The notes under the pieces were generated by a model. It made no database searches. It had not been told where the DNA came from and worked only from the letters and a program-made list of their open reading frames with translations. 53,833 bases of DNA from the NCBI GenBank assembly GCA_030765125.1, contig JAVCDD010000203.1, forward strand, positions 1 to 53,833, in the 5' to 3' direction. The stretch comes from Candidatus Hatepunaea meridiana. Lineage in GTDB: Bacteria; Electryoneota; AABM5-125-24; Hatepunaeales; Hatepunaeaceae. Below are positions 35,201 to 43,134 of the stretch, piece by piece. Numbering within the stretch: the stretch's first letter is position 1; each line of letters opens with the position of its first letter. A program made the translations under genes and the position numbers.

Positions 35201-36119
35201 CTTCGACAATAATTCAACTGGAGTGATGATCGGCGATTATGAGGGAGGTATGGACTTTTGTGATGGACTTGATTTAAGAATTATGGATCTATGCACGTTT
35301 ACAAATGCTACTAATTGTGGCATTTTCGTGCACGGTGAAAGTGAAAGTGAGATTGAAGGTTGCCGCCTTAAGGTTCTCATTGAAGGAGCTACCTTCAATG
35401 CTAATGAAGAAGCCCACATCAAATTCCTGGGTGGTCCACTTAAAGGGTGGATAGATTCAGAAACGTGGAGTGATCATGCTACGATCCGTAAGTGTTATTT
35501 TGAAAATGGGAATATCGGTGTGGATCTCGTCCAACACGAACCAGATGAGGAGGATACCGACCAGCCCGATGTCCATATCAGGAACAACTACTTCGTTGAT
35601 GTGCAGGAAGCAGGGGTGCGCTTGGAATACTACGATTTTGACGACGATAATGAAGGCAGAACTGTTATCTATAATAATACCTTTTGTCTCGTAAATGAAG
35701 ACGAGGATAGTCAGATAGGAGTCAGTATTGTCAATACTGACGATGGCAATGACCCTCGGCTTGATCAGGAGAGCATTTCCTTCAACATTTTTAGCGAACT
35801 TCCCAATAGTGTTGCCTTCGATCAAGATGTCGGTTTTACCATGTGGTACAACTGCTTCTTCGATGCGCCGGTGTCGCACTGCGCCGAACCTGAAGTAGAT
35901 AATGGCAATATCCTCGCGGATCCACAGTTTAACGGAGGTGAAGATCCGGAAGAGCGATTGCTTTGGACTTCACCTTGCATTAACGCTGCTACGGATGTCG
36001 AATACCTTCAGGAGGTGGAAATTGCTGTATTCGGCGATACGACAGTAATTAACGAAATCGAGTACGCAAGTTTGCAGACTTTGGCTGCACCGGAGGAGGA
36101 TATACCGCCGGTATATTAG
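32268..36119 (+). CDS. Giant right-handed beta-helix surface protein, part 1 of a frameshifted gene
   Basis: 1283 residues from ATG 32268, with AAGGAG at 32256-32261 and a signal peptide (SFGLGLILAMCFIASLSFAL). After about 250 residues, including an LDG-like acidic region, there is a long beta-helix (about 265-1250) of repeats such as NNNGEHGIHG, NGNGHTGINC and RNNYFVDVQEAGVRLEYYD, typical of NosD/PbH1 solenoids. It stops at TAG 36117-36119 without a CTD. Between about 36068 and 36077 the sense switches to another frame (ADFGCTGGGYTAGILDHHHY), which runs on into the ORF at 36173. One indel therefore splits an original gene of 32268-37927, about 1885 codons. Confidence 0.8.
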   Translation: MKAYKSSFGLGLILAMCFIASLSFALDDHVNWPAILPESLAPLENVEAGQFFLLDQAAINNLADRNNGVITLVNQNKIEDNMGDVPEGVEQIQPLDYFDDVDYIIMSDLIFGDLDGEASADLVITTDDGDNQGPVTIWFALSSGTQEDPEGQIEVDEEGWYGYCGGITQVCKFVFRNEFTFTCGEAEGDPSIFTTWPLEFIDVEDPENIELVLGGLADYFIIDDALGGDWPNEDYSRFFWYDEEDIIHLDPFLPWTDRACAGGFIFESPGQHTIINTTFEYLIGTADLQSTLEDDPHGDGQLRVWDADPGDAYAIKLAGNGGTIVFNSSIIRNSYFHGIFIEGDDWTVNIEGGSVEQIGYTIPRLLVGDDPEEIEPAPINDIGDGISLFSDDNALIITNNAEVRSNFASGIQVHHHSGNDIDIDGATVIRNNGIAGIELDDCPAANTVDVTEASVIYQNDLGILVFSCFQNRINLSNVDINRNTTGISIKGGSFNRIDCDHCIIDGSEDPRQQCGIQLIRTSQEEETSDNIINLQNSTQIINHSINGIDVSHSDRNKINIGTVNGDCEINCNLGKGINLYLSDDNEIKIDNQSNVYNNRGDGILIQGIITDNVRNECIKNKIQIDNQSHVNHNGIIFGDPEDPEDPDVHLERSGIKLKVTGKTTVEVLDHSTVNNNGEHGIHGIASIKDTIKLGDNSFTNLNNKSGIKIMSWALSEDAYIARLCQVSLEGASESNQNKGIGGDDDNNGGVVMIGDRHTIILDNSTCNQNGTELVGNEEGGYGIRNKAYAGEADTYSRTFITNNSSVNGNGHTGINCVRCKELEVTDSEVQGNGLDGIHVVKPGTDGGSSSLTVNISGSTIGGEGNLGNDGDGIEIDGDRVFCEVFSINVGNVENETRIENSTENGLLILGVPSNWQNFTPEINLINSDFVDNNIGVYLTEGEWSKDIIVSGCEFTGNETAGIRLFYEKYTRLDILATDFDNNSTGVMIGDYEGGMDFCDGLDLRIMDLCTFTNATNCGIFVHGESESEIEGCRLKVLIEGATFNANEEAHIKFLGGPLKGWIDSETWSDHATIRKCYFENGNIGVDLVQHEPDEEDTDQPDVHIRNNYFVDVQEAGVRLEYYDFDDDNEGRTVIYNNTFCLVNEDEDSQIGVSIVNTDDGNDPRLDQESISFNIFSELPNSVAFDQDVGFTMWYNCFFDAPVSHCAEPEVDNGNILADPQFNGGEDPEERLLWTSPCINAATDVEYLQEVEIAVFGDTTVINEIEYASLQTLAAPEEDIPPVY

Positions 36120-36172
36120 ACCACCATCATTACAACATTATTAACGATGTTGACATCACTGAAGATACCGAG

Positions 36173-37927
36173 TTGGAAGCGGATGATTATGAAGTCATAG
36201 ACAACCTGACAGTTACGAGTGGTGATATGTTGACAATCAATCCTAACACGGCTTTCTTCCTATATGAGGATGCTTTGATCAAGGTTTACGGCGGGATAAC
36301 CGCCAACGGCTGGGAAGAGGATGAGCGTCGCATCTGCTTCACTAATTTTCCAGGTGAAGATTGCTGGGATTGCATTTACTTTTATAATCCCAACCGTGAA
36401 TCAACTCTTGATGGCTGCACTATTCTGAACGGGCACTACAACGTGCGCTTATACGATCCATCGCTGCCGTCAGCTTCACGAGTAAGAGTGGATCGTTGTT
36501 ATATCGGAGGTTCTTGTTCCAGCAATATCAGATTGTATGGTCCAATTCAGTTGATTTGTGAACGTACGGAAATCACTGAAGCCGGTTTCGTCGGTGTATA
36601 TATTGCCTACAACACCCCCGCGCAGGCAAGTCAATTCAATGAGGTTACAATCACCGATAACGGCACGAATCAATATGAATGCGGAGTGAGAGTTAAAAGT
36701 AGTAACGCTGTCTTTAACGCCTGCGAAGTCTCCTTAAACTACGGTTATGGATTTTATCTGTACAGTGATGCTATTATAACTCTCAATGAGGGTCCGAATT
36801 TTAATACTCCGAACCTGGTTTACAATAATGGTCAAAGCTTAGACCAGAATCACGATTACCTTGGTGCGGAAATTCGTGTTCGGAATGGATCAGCGCCAGA
36901 GTTAGGTCCCACAAACCTTTGGGATATTGATGATGAAGGTCAGGGAGAAGGTGATCGATTAGGGAAATTCATATCCAAGGATGACACTGCTCCCGATGCT
37001 CTCACTTTAGATGGAAGTCATCTGGGAGATGGTTGGCATGGTGCTGAAGACTGGGATGATGAGGATGATGAAATGCTTCAGGCGCATTTCTGGTGGGATG
37101 GAGCAGGTGAACTCAACACTACTAACACATCGCATCTTTATCTTGATGACGGACCGCCGATACCCGACAGCTTTGAGGATTTCGAATATGCAAGAATGCT
37201 GCACGAAGGAGGCGAGTATGCCCGAGCCATCGATCTTTACTGGCGGTTCATTATAGATGGGGATTACACTGCCACCAAACGCATTGCACTTGTTCAACTT
37301 CAGTCGTGTTACATCGGTTTAAACGATGACTGGGATGAATTCGGATCGCGTTGCCTCCAGGTTGCCGAAAGAAACGCAGAAGACCAAACCTACTTTGGTT
37401 GGTCGGCGAGAAAGCGCGCCTGTTTCGCTGCATTCTATGATAACAGACCGGAGAGAGCAATAGAAGAACTAAGAAGTCTGCTCAATGAAGCTCCCTATCC
37501 GTCCGACAGTCTCTGCGTGGAGATGGATATTCTCTGGATTGAAAACACGCTTGAAGACCACGTTGATGCAACCGGTAATGGATTGGCGAGAATCTTAGTT
37601 CTGGAAGATATGCTGGAAACCATCGACGAGGGACGGGAAAGTAAACTTAATCCCAATGTTCCAATGTCTTTTGTCTTTAATCCAGCGTATCCTAATCCCT
37701 TCAACTCGACAACATCCCTGCGGTTCTCAATGCCTCAGGAGGCGCTGGTAGAGATCAAAGCTTATGACCTTTCCGGGCGTTACGTAAATACCGTTATCAA
37801 TAAGGTGCGGGCAGCGGGCGAACATCAGCTTAACTGGACGGCAGATGACCTTCCTTCCGGAACGTATCTCATCCGGTTCAAGGCGTCTGAATTCAAAACT
37901 ACTCAGAAAGTAACATTGATCAGATGA
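36173..37927 (+). CDS. Part 2 of the giant gene: beta-helix, TPR-like region and T9SS CTD
   Basis: 584 codons from the TTG at 36173. The same frame is open and protein-like from about 36077 (FGCTGGGYTAG, then HHHYNIINDVDITEDTELEA), so the TTG is not a true start. Domains: beta-helix with cap LTVTSGDMLTINPNTAFF (to about 310), TPR-like helices (about 330-475, ARMLHEGGEYARAIDLYWRF; AAFYDNRPERAIEELRSLLN), and a CTD (YPNPFNSTTSLRFSM, EIKAYDLSGRYVNTV, SGTYLIRFKASEFKTTQKV). The TPR-to-CTD half is homologous to 43135-43845 and to the fragment at 40971-41382. It has no signal peptide of its own. TGA overlaps the next ATG (ATGA). Confidence 0.82.
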   Translation: MEADDYEVIDNLTVTSGDMLTINPNTAFFLYEDALIKVYGGITANGWEEDERRICFTNFPGEDCWDCIYFYNPNRESTLDGCTILNGHYNVRLYDPSLPSASRVRVDRCYIGGSCSSNIRLYGPIQLICERTEITEAGFVGVYIAYNTPAQASQFNEVTITDNGTNQYECGVRVKSSNAVFNACEVSLNYGYGFYLYSDAIITLNEGPNFNTPNLVYNNGQSLDQNHDYLGAEIRVRNGSAPELGPTNLWDIDDEGQGEGDRLGKFISKDDTAPDALTLDGSHLGDGWHGAEDWDDEDDEMLQAHFWWDGAGELNTTNTSHLYLDDGPPIPDSFEDFEYARMLHEGGEYARAIDLYWRFIIDGDYTATKRIALVQLQSCYIGLNDDWDEFGSRCLQVAERNAEDQTYFGWSARKRACFAAFYDNRPERAIEELRSLLNEAPYPSDSLCVEMDILWIENTLEDHVDATGNGLARILVLEDMLETIDEGRESKLNPNVPMSFVFNPAYPNPFNSTTSLRFSMPQEALVEIKAYDLSGRYVNTVINKVRAAGEHQLNWTADDLPSGTYLIRFKASEFKTTQKVTLIR

Positions 37928-39393
37928 TAGCTATTCTCAAACAGATAATGATTTATGTGGGGCGGTTATTTTGCCGCCCTGCACTAATCCTATGGTTGTC
38001 AATGTCATTATTGGCGCTGCTGAACTCGCAACTTATCGCTCAACCCGATACATTGTGGGTTAGATACTATGATATGCATTCTTGTTATGACATGAAACCT
38101 GTTTCAGACACATCATTTGCGTTGGGTGGAAGTACAAATTCTCTCGAGAGTAGAGGAGATTTCCATCTGGTAGTAACCGACACTGCCGGCAGGGAATTGT
38201 GGAACCGTGTTTTAGTTGATACAGGTAGATGGAATAGTCATGTTTCCAGCATTTCATTGTCAGACAATGGAGAATTGATGTACATGGTCGGTACAGGTCG
38301 TACTCCATCTGATGGTTCGGGATTTATCGCTCTATTAAGTTTGGAGGGTGATTCCCTGTGGATGCTTCCCTATGGGGGATTACTTGCATATTTAACAACC
38401 TCACTCCCTGATGAAAACGACGGTGTTTATGTTGCAGGATCTACGAACGATTACAACGAATACGGATCACGCGACGGTTACCTGCTTAATGTCGATGAGG
38501 AAGGTGAGGAGCTATGGTATCAGGTTTATGGAGGAGAAGGAACCGACACCTTTTCTGACATGGTGCATACGCAGGATGGTGGATTTGCATTGGTTGGTAG
38601 AACCTCATCGTTTGGTGGAGGGGGACAGTTTTACTTAGTTAAGACGGATTCACGTGGTGAAGAACAGTGGTCCGGTGCTTATGGTGATTCTGTTAATTCT
38701 GACATAGCGGTGACAATTGGTGAAATGCCTGACGGAGGTTTCGTTATGGCAGGATGGACAGCGCAGGGAATACATACTGATATGCTGGTTATCCGCGTAA
38801 ATGAAGAAGGGGAAGAAGTTTGGCAAAGATGTATCGAGGATCGTGAGAAATTTCGAGATCTCGTAGTTTTACCAAATGGTGATTTTGTGTTGGCAGGTGA
38901 TGGTCCCGGCACACCGCATGACCTGATTCTAATACGTATGAATGAAGACGGCGAGATCATCTGGGAAGCTACCTGGGATATGCCTGGGCGGTCACAATGC
39001 TACTCGGTGGTGATGTTACAGGACGGAGGATACGCGCTTGCTGGACACTTAACCGGTAGTCCTGTATTCCTGGCACGCACCGAACCCGATCCGGTCAATG
39101 CAATATGGGAAGTCGATCCTTCCTTTCCAAGTTTGTTTACGCTTCATTTACCTTACCCCAACCCCTTCAATTCGATGACATCATTCAAATTCTCACTGCC
39201 TCAAGAGTCGCAGGTTGAGATCAAAGCTTACGATCTTTCCGGGCGTTACGTCGATACCGTTGTCAATATAGTGCATGCGGCAGGTGTACATCAATTAAAC
39301 TGGACGGCTGATGACCTTCCTTCAGGAATGTATCTCATCCGATTCGAGGCTTCGGAATTTAAAACGACTCAGAAAGTAACATTGATCAGATGA
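37924..39393 (+). CDS. Secreted propeller-repeat protein with T9SS CTD, tandem copy 1
   Basis: 489 residues. The ATG overlaps the preceding TGA, so translation is probably coupled; no ribosome-binding site is visible. A signal peptide (LILWLSMSLLALLNSQLIAQ) precedes blade-like repeats (about 45-390; DGGFALVGRTSSFGGGGQFY, LVKTDSRGEEQWSGAYGDS) and a CTD (YPNPFNSMTSFKFSL, EIKAYDLSGRYVDTV, SEFKTTQKVTLIR) close to that of the giant protein. The next gene has exactly the same length and is near-identical over long stretches, e.g. from SVDEEGEELWYQVYGG onward. A palindrome lies in the signal-peptide codons. Role unknown; a surface display protein is inferred. Confidence 0.82.
   Translation: MIAILKQIMIYVGRLFCRPALILWLSMSLLALLNSQLIAQPDTLWVRYYDMHSCYDMKPVSDTSFALGGSTNSLESRGDFHLVVTDTAGRELWNRVLVDTGRWNSHVSSISLSDNGELMYMVGTGRTPSDGSGFIALLSLEGDSLWMLPYGGLLAYLTTSLPDENDGVYVAGSTNDYNEYGSRDGYLLNVDEEGEELWYQVYGGEGTDTFSDMVHTQDGGFALVGRTSSFGGGGQFYLVKTDSRGEEQWSGAYGDSVNSDIAVTIGEMPDGGFVMAGWTAQGIHTDMLVIRVNEEGEEVWQRCIEDREKFRDLVVLPNGDFVLAGDGPGTPHDLILIRMNEDGEIIWEATWDMPGRSQCYSVVMLQDGGYALAGHLTGSPVFLARTEPDPVNAIWEVDPSFPSLFTLHLPYPNPFNSMTSFKFSLPQESQVEIKAYDLSGRYVDTVVNIVHAAGVHQLNWTADDLPSGMYLIRFEASEFKTTQKVTLIR
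37959..37980. repeat. Palindrome in signal-peptide codons (GGGCGG...CCGCCC)
   Basis: GGGCGG (37960-37965) and CCGCCC (37974-37979) form a hairpin with an 8-nt loop around codons 12-19 of the gene starting at 37924, encoding GRLFCRP. An equivalent palindrome is at the same place in the next three CTD genes. Confidence 0.7.
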
Positions 39394-40859
39394 TGGTTTT
39401 TGTTAAACAGAACGTAAATATTACAGGGCGGCTATTATGCCGCCCTGCACTAATCCTATGGTTGTCAATGTCATTATTGGCGCTGCTGAACTCGCAACTT
39501 ATCGCCCAACCTGACACATTGTGGGTTAGATACTATGATATGCATTCTTGTTATGACATGAAACCTATTTCGAATTCCACTTTCGTTTTGTGCGGTAGTA
39601 CTAATTCACTTGAAAGCCGTCGTGATTACCATGTTTTGTTAACTGACAGTACCGGTGAGGAGTTGTGGGAGCGTCTATTGATCGATACAGGCAGGTGGAA
39701 TTCGGATGCCTATGATGTTTCGATCTCAGATGATGGAGGTTCAATCTACTTAGTAGGCGATGGGCGTACACCATCGGATGGATCGGGATTTATTGCGCGG
39801 ATAAACATGGAAGGTGATTCTCTCTGGATGCTTCCCTATGGGGGGCTACTTGCATATTTAACAACCTCTCTTCCTGATGAAAACAACGGTGTATATGCAG
39901 CAGGATCTACGAACGATTACAGCGAATACGGATCTCGTGACGGTTACCTGCTTAGTGTCGATGAGGAAGGCGAGGAGCTATGGTATCAGGTTTATGGAGG
40001 GAGGGCTACAGATACCTTCTGGGACATGATTCGCACAACCGACGGTGGATTTGCCTTGACGGGTCAGACTTCATCGTTTGGTGGCGGGGGACAATTTTAC
40101 CTGGTGAAAACCGATTCCGTCGGTGAAGAGCAGTGGTCCGGGGCTTATGGTGATTCTGTTAATTCTGAAATTGCTGTGACAATTGGTGAAATGCCTGACG
40201 GCGGTTTCGTTATGGCAGGATGGACAGCGCAGGGAATACATACTGGTATGCTGGTTATCCGTGTAAATAATGAGGGTGAAGAGCTTTGGCAAAGATGTAT
40301 AGAAGATCGTGAGAAATTTCGAGATCTCGTAGTTTTACCGAATGGTGATATTGTATTAGCAGGTGACGGTCCCGGAACTCCCGAAGACCTTATTCTAATA
40401 CGTATGAATGGAGACGGCGAAACCATATGGGAAGCTACCTGGGATATGCGGAGACCCTCAGAATGTCACTCGGTGGTGATGTTACAGGATGGTGGATACG
40501 CGCTTGCAGGACACCTAACCGGTAGTCCTGCATTCCTTGCTCGCACCGAACCCGATCCTGCCAATGCCATCTGGGAAGTCGATCCTTCATTTCCGAATCT
40601 GTTTACACTTAATCCCGCCTATCCCAATCCCTTTAACTCGACTACAGCCCTGCAATTTTCACTGCCACAGGAGTCCCCGGTCGAAATCAAAGCTTATGAT
40701 CTTTCCGGGCGATATGTCGATACCGTTATCAATATGGTACGAGCGGTTGGCGTACATCAGCTTAACTGGGAAGCTGATGACCTTCCCTCAGGAATGTATA
40801 TCATTCGCTTTGAGGCGTCTGAATTCAAAACTACTCAGAAAGTAACATTGATTAGATGA
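39390..40859 (+). CDS. Secreted propeller-repeat protein with T9SS CTD, tandem copy 2
   Basis: 489 residues, the immediate tandem duplicate of the gene at 37924 (offset 1466 bp), again with an ATGA overlap to the gene before. The signal peptide LILWLSMSLLALLNSQLIAQ is identical to copy 1. Divergence is concentrated in the first repeat region (STFVLCGSTNSLESRRDYHV against SFALGGSTNSLESRGDFHLV). The CTD is YPNPFNSTTALQFSL, EIKAYDLSGRYVDTV, SEFKTTQKVTLIR. Directly after TGA the DNA continues with the tail of a different CTD gene, so the 3' boundary is a recombination joint. Confidence 0.82.
   Translation: MMVFVKQNVNITGRLLCRPALILWLSMSLLALLNSQLIAQPDTLWVRYYDMHSCYDMKPISNSTFVLCGSTNSLESRRDYHVLLTDSTGEELWERLLIDTGRWNSDAYDVSISDDGGSIYLVGDGRTPSDGSGFIARINMEGDSLWMLPYGGLLAYLTTSLPDENNGVYAAGSTNDYSEYGSRDGYLLSVDEEGEELWYQVYGGRATDTFWDMIRTTDGGFALTGQTSSFGGGGQFYLVKTDSVGEEQWSGAYGDSVNSEIAVTIGEMPDGGFVMAGWTAQGIHTGMLVIRVNNEGEELWQRCIEDREKFRDLVVLPNGDIVLAGDGPGTPEDLILIRMNGDGETIWEATWDMRRPSECHSVVMLQDGGYALAGHLTGSPAFLARTEPDPANAIWEVDPSFPNLFTLNPAYPNPFNSTTALQFSLPQESPVEIKAYDLSGRYVDTVINMVRAVGVHQLNWEADDLPSGMYIIRFEASEFKTTQKVTLIR
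39424..39447. repeat. Palindrome in signal-peptide codons (CAGGGCGGC...GCCGCCCTG)
   Basis: CAGGGCGGC (39424-39432) and GCCGCCCTG (39439-39447) pair perfectly around a 6-nt loop, at codons 12-20 of the gene starting at 39390. Confidence 0.85.
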
Positions 40860-41382
40860 AAACGCCGGAAGGGGTGTGGATGACAAAGACGGCGTTAGTG
40901 AAGTAGGGGATTAGATTGCGGATTGATTCCCCAGGTTTCGGAGAAACTAGGCTACGTGGCTGTTTTTAGAAATGGATATCCTGTGTGCGGAGGAGACAGC
41001 CGAGTTAATGCACACGGATGATGCCAGTTCCATTCATAAGCATATCACCGAGACCGAAGAGCAGATATTGAAAGACTGCTTGCAGAGGAGGAAGAGAAAC
41101 AGGTGCTGCCGCTCCTGCCATCAGAGATTGAGCTGACAGCAGTTTACCCCAATCCCTTCAACAACGTCGTTCAGATTCAGTATGCCCTTCCGGAAGATGC
41201 TGATATCAGGCTGGTGGTCTATGACATGACGGGTCGTGAGATTGCGGTTTTGTTCAGCGGTGGTCAGGCTGCAGGAACACATCAGACATTCTGGAGTAGT
41301 CAAGGTGTGGCATCGGGTTCTTATGTTCTTTGTCTGGAATCGTCAGGCGTGACCGAAACCCAAAAACTGGTACATATATTAA
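40857..41382 (+). pseudogene. Mosaic of two CTD-gene fragments
   Basis: Fragment 1 (40857-40935) reads MKTPEGVWMTKTALVK plus TAG and then a 3' flank, as at 45530-45612 and 31709-31790. It is joined to the previous gene through a shared GATGA. A REP-like unit follows (40927-40960). Fragment 2 (40962-41382) matches 43425-43845, the end of the TPR-CTD gene: MDILCAEETAELMHTDDASS, then after a 2-nt insertion (near 41069) ERLLAEEEE, SEIELTAVYPNPFNNVVQIQ and SGSYVLCLESSGVTETQKLV. A further 1-nt change removes the stop, so the frame drifts into the next gene. It has no start or signal peptide. The longest open piece (41103-41534) is an artefact of this decay. Confidence 0.82.
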
Positions 41383-43122
41383 ATGATATTACTGAAACAC
41401 TTCAGCGTACAGGCGGTTGTCACCGCCTGTACGCTGCTATTTCTCATTCCTGCCATTGTCCATGCCCAACCGGATACGTTATGGACGCGAGACCTCGGTT
41501 GTGGTGGTATGCCAATGGCAGCGATTCAGATTAGGGACGGTGGCTTTGTGATTGGCACTTCAGACTGGAATGGCGACCAAGATTGTGATAATATAGATTA
41601 TTCCATTATAAAAACAGACTCCCTTGGTTTTGTGGAATGGCGGGAGTTTTATACACTTATTCCCGATACTATAGAGGCAGATGAGCTGGTATATGATATC
41701 AAACAATTGCCGGACGGGGATTACGTATTAGTCGGAAGCGGTCCTGGGGGAAGCGGTGCGATGATAGTCCGGACTGATTCGGCAGGTGAAATGCTTTGGT
41801 CGAGGTATTACTCTTACAGAGAGTTTGCATCGTTCTCATCTTGCGCTCTCGCTGACGAAGACAACGTTGTTTTGGTGAATGGCTCGTCCATCGCCGCGAA
41901 GATAAATCTTGAGGAAGGGGACGTTGTTTGGCGGCGTAGTTATGTAGTAGATCGTAGCGGGATACTCTATCAGCTTGCCAAAGCCAACGATGGTGGATTT
42001 CTATTGACGGGAACGATCACTTCCATCGGCGAGGGTTCTGGGGACATGTATGCAGTTAAGATCGATAGCGATGGAGAGGTTGAATGGCGTAATACCTACG
42101 GAACGGAATACTACGAGGTGATCACCAATGCATTGCAAACAGCGGATGACGGTTATTGTTTGGTTGGGCAATCCCTTCGCAATCATGCACACTTTGGAAT
42201 GATTGTCCGCACCGATTCCGAGGGCGAAGAAATCTGGCGGCAGATTTATACCAATGAGGAAGAAATTACTTTGGGATCTTTTAATACGGTTGTCGAAGCC
42301 CCCGATGGTGGATTTGCGATGGGGCTATATACTGGTGGGGATAACGTCCGCTTATCACGTGTTAATTCGGGAGGTGAATTTATTTGGAGCGCTTTATATC
42401 CAGTAGGTGGAGGTCAATATCGTTTTTATTCTCTCCTACTAATGGAAGATTTTGGTTACGTATTGGGCGGCTTCGCTAGTGGTGACTGGCTGATTCGCAC
42501 AGAGCCTGATGAGTTAAGCGAGAGCGCCTGGGATTTGCAGGCATCAGAAGATGACCATGACTTCGGTGGTGTGCCTCTTGATTCGGTGCAGATATGGGAG
42601 TTGACCCTGACCAACGAAGGTCAGCAGCCTGTGGAAGTGTTGGACATTACAACTGACAGCGTGGCTTTCAGTGTTGAGTTTGAGGACATCCTGACCTTGG
42701 AGCCCGATGAAGAAGCATCTATTCCCTTGATGTTTACTCCGACCGATTCCATCGCTTACACCGGCGCCTTGACGATTCACACTTATTGGCGAGATGTAAC
42801 GGTTGAGTTGTCGGGAACGGGTGTGGCGCTGTCTGCGCCGGAAGAGCCGAATGTTCTGCATGAATATGCTCTCTATTCTGTTTATCCCAATCCCTTCAAC
42901 CTCGAGACTCAGATCAGTTACTCGCTACCTGTTCCATCGGATATAATCCTGACCATCTATGACATCTACGGTCGCAGAGTGCAGAATCTAATTAGCAAGC
43001 GTCATGAAGCAGGGCACTACCAGGCTGTGTGGCAAGGGGAGGGAATACCGACCGGTATGTATTTCCTGCGATTAGAAGCAGGTGATTTTATCCAAACCCG
43101 CAAGATCATGTTACTCAAATGA
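41383..43122 (+). CDS. Secreted propeller/HYDIN protein with T9SS CTD, tandem copy A
   Basis: 579 residues; signal peptide TACTLLFLIPAIVHAQ. Blade-like repeats (about 30-375, e.g. ANDGGFLLTGTITSIGEGSG, YAVKIDSDGEVEWRNTYG, GGGQYRFYSLLLMEDFGYVL) are followed by a choice-of-anchor-D/HYDIN-like Ig domain (about 385-485, WELTLTNEGQQPVEVLDI, IHTYWRDVTVELSGTGVAL). The CTD is YPNPFNLETQISYSL, LTIYDIYGRRVQNL, TGMYFLRLEAGDF, RKIMLLK. The body is a close paralogue of 43842-45579, but the CTD after SAPEEPN is different. The ATG lies where the decayed upstream frame would have ended (ATGA arrangement). A perfect 15-bp palindrome occupies codons 7-18. Confidence 0.82.
   Translation: MILLKHFSVQAVVTACTLLFLIPAIVHAQPDTLWTRDLGCGGMPMAAIQIRDGGFVIGTSDWNGDQDCDNIDYSIIKTDSLGFVEWREFYTLIPDTIEADELVYDIKQLPDGDYVLVGSGPGGSGAMIVRTDSAGEMLWSRYYSYREFASFSSCALADEDNVVLVNGSSIAAKINLEEGDVVWRRSYVVDRSGILYQLAKANDGGFLLTGTITSIGEGSGDMYAVKIDSDGEVEWRNTYGTEYYEVITNALQTADDGYCLVGQSLRNHAHFGMIVRTDSEGEEIWRQIYTNEEEITLGSFNTVVEAPDGGFAMGLYTGGDNVRLSRVNSGGEFIWSALYPVGGGQYRFYSLLLMEDFGYVLGGFASGDWLIRTEPDELSESAWDLQASEDDHDFGGVPLDSVQIWELTLTNEGQQPVEVLDITTDSVAFSVEFEDILTLEPDEEASIPLMFTPTDSIAYTGALTIHTYWRDVTVELSGTGVALSAPEEPNVLHEYALYSVYPNPFNLETQISYSLPVPSDIILTIYDIYGRRVQNLISKRHEAGHYQAVWQGEGIPTGMYFLRLEAGDFIQTRKIMLLK
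41403..41436. repeat. Palindrome in signal-peptide codons (15-bp perfect arms)
   Basis: CAGCGTACAGGCGGT (41403-41417) and ACCGCCTGTACGCTG (41422-41436) pair perfectly with a 4-nt loop, at codons 7-18 of the gene starting at 41383 (SVQAVVTACTL). Confidence 0.92.
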
Positions 43123-43134
43123 TTACTTGAAAAA

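Noticed and set aside
35457-35879. 140-codon minus-strand frame inside the giant beta-helix gene
   Set aside because: It mirrors the repetitive acidic codons of the sense strand.
41103-41534. 143-codon frame taken as an intact CTD gene
   Set aside because: It has no leader, begins inside a TPR-CTD fragment, loses its stop by an indel and ends out of frame in the next gene; annotated as part of the mosaic pseudogene.
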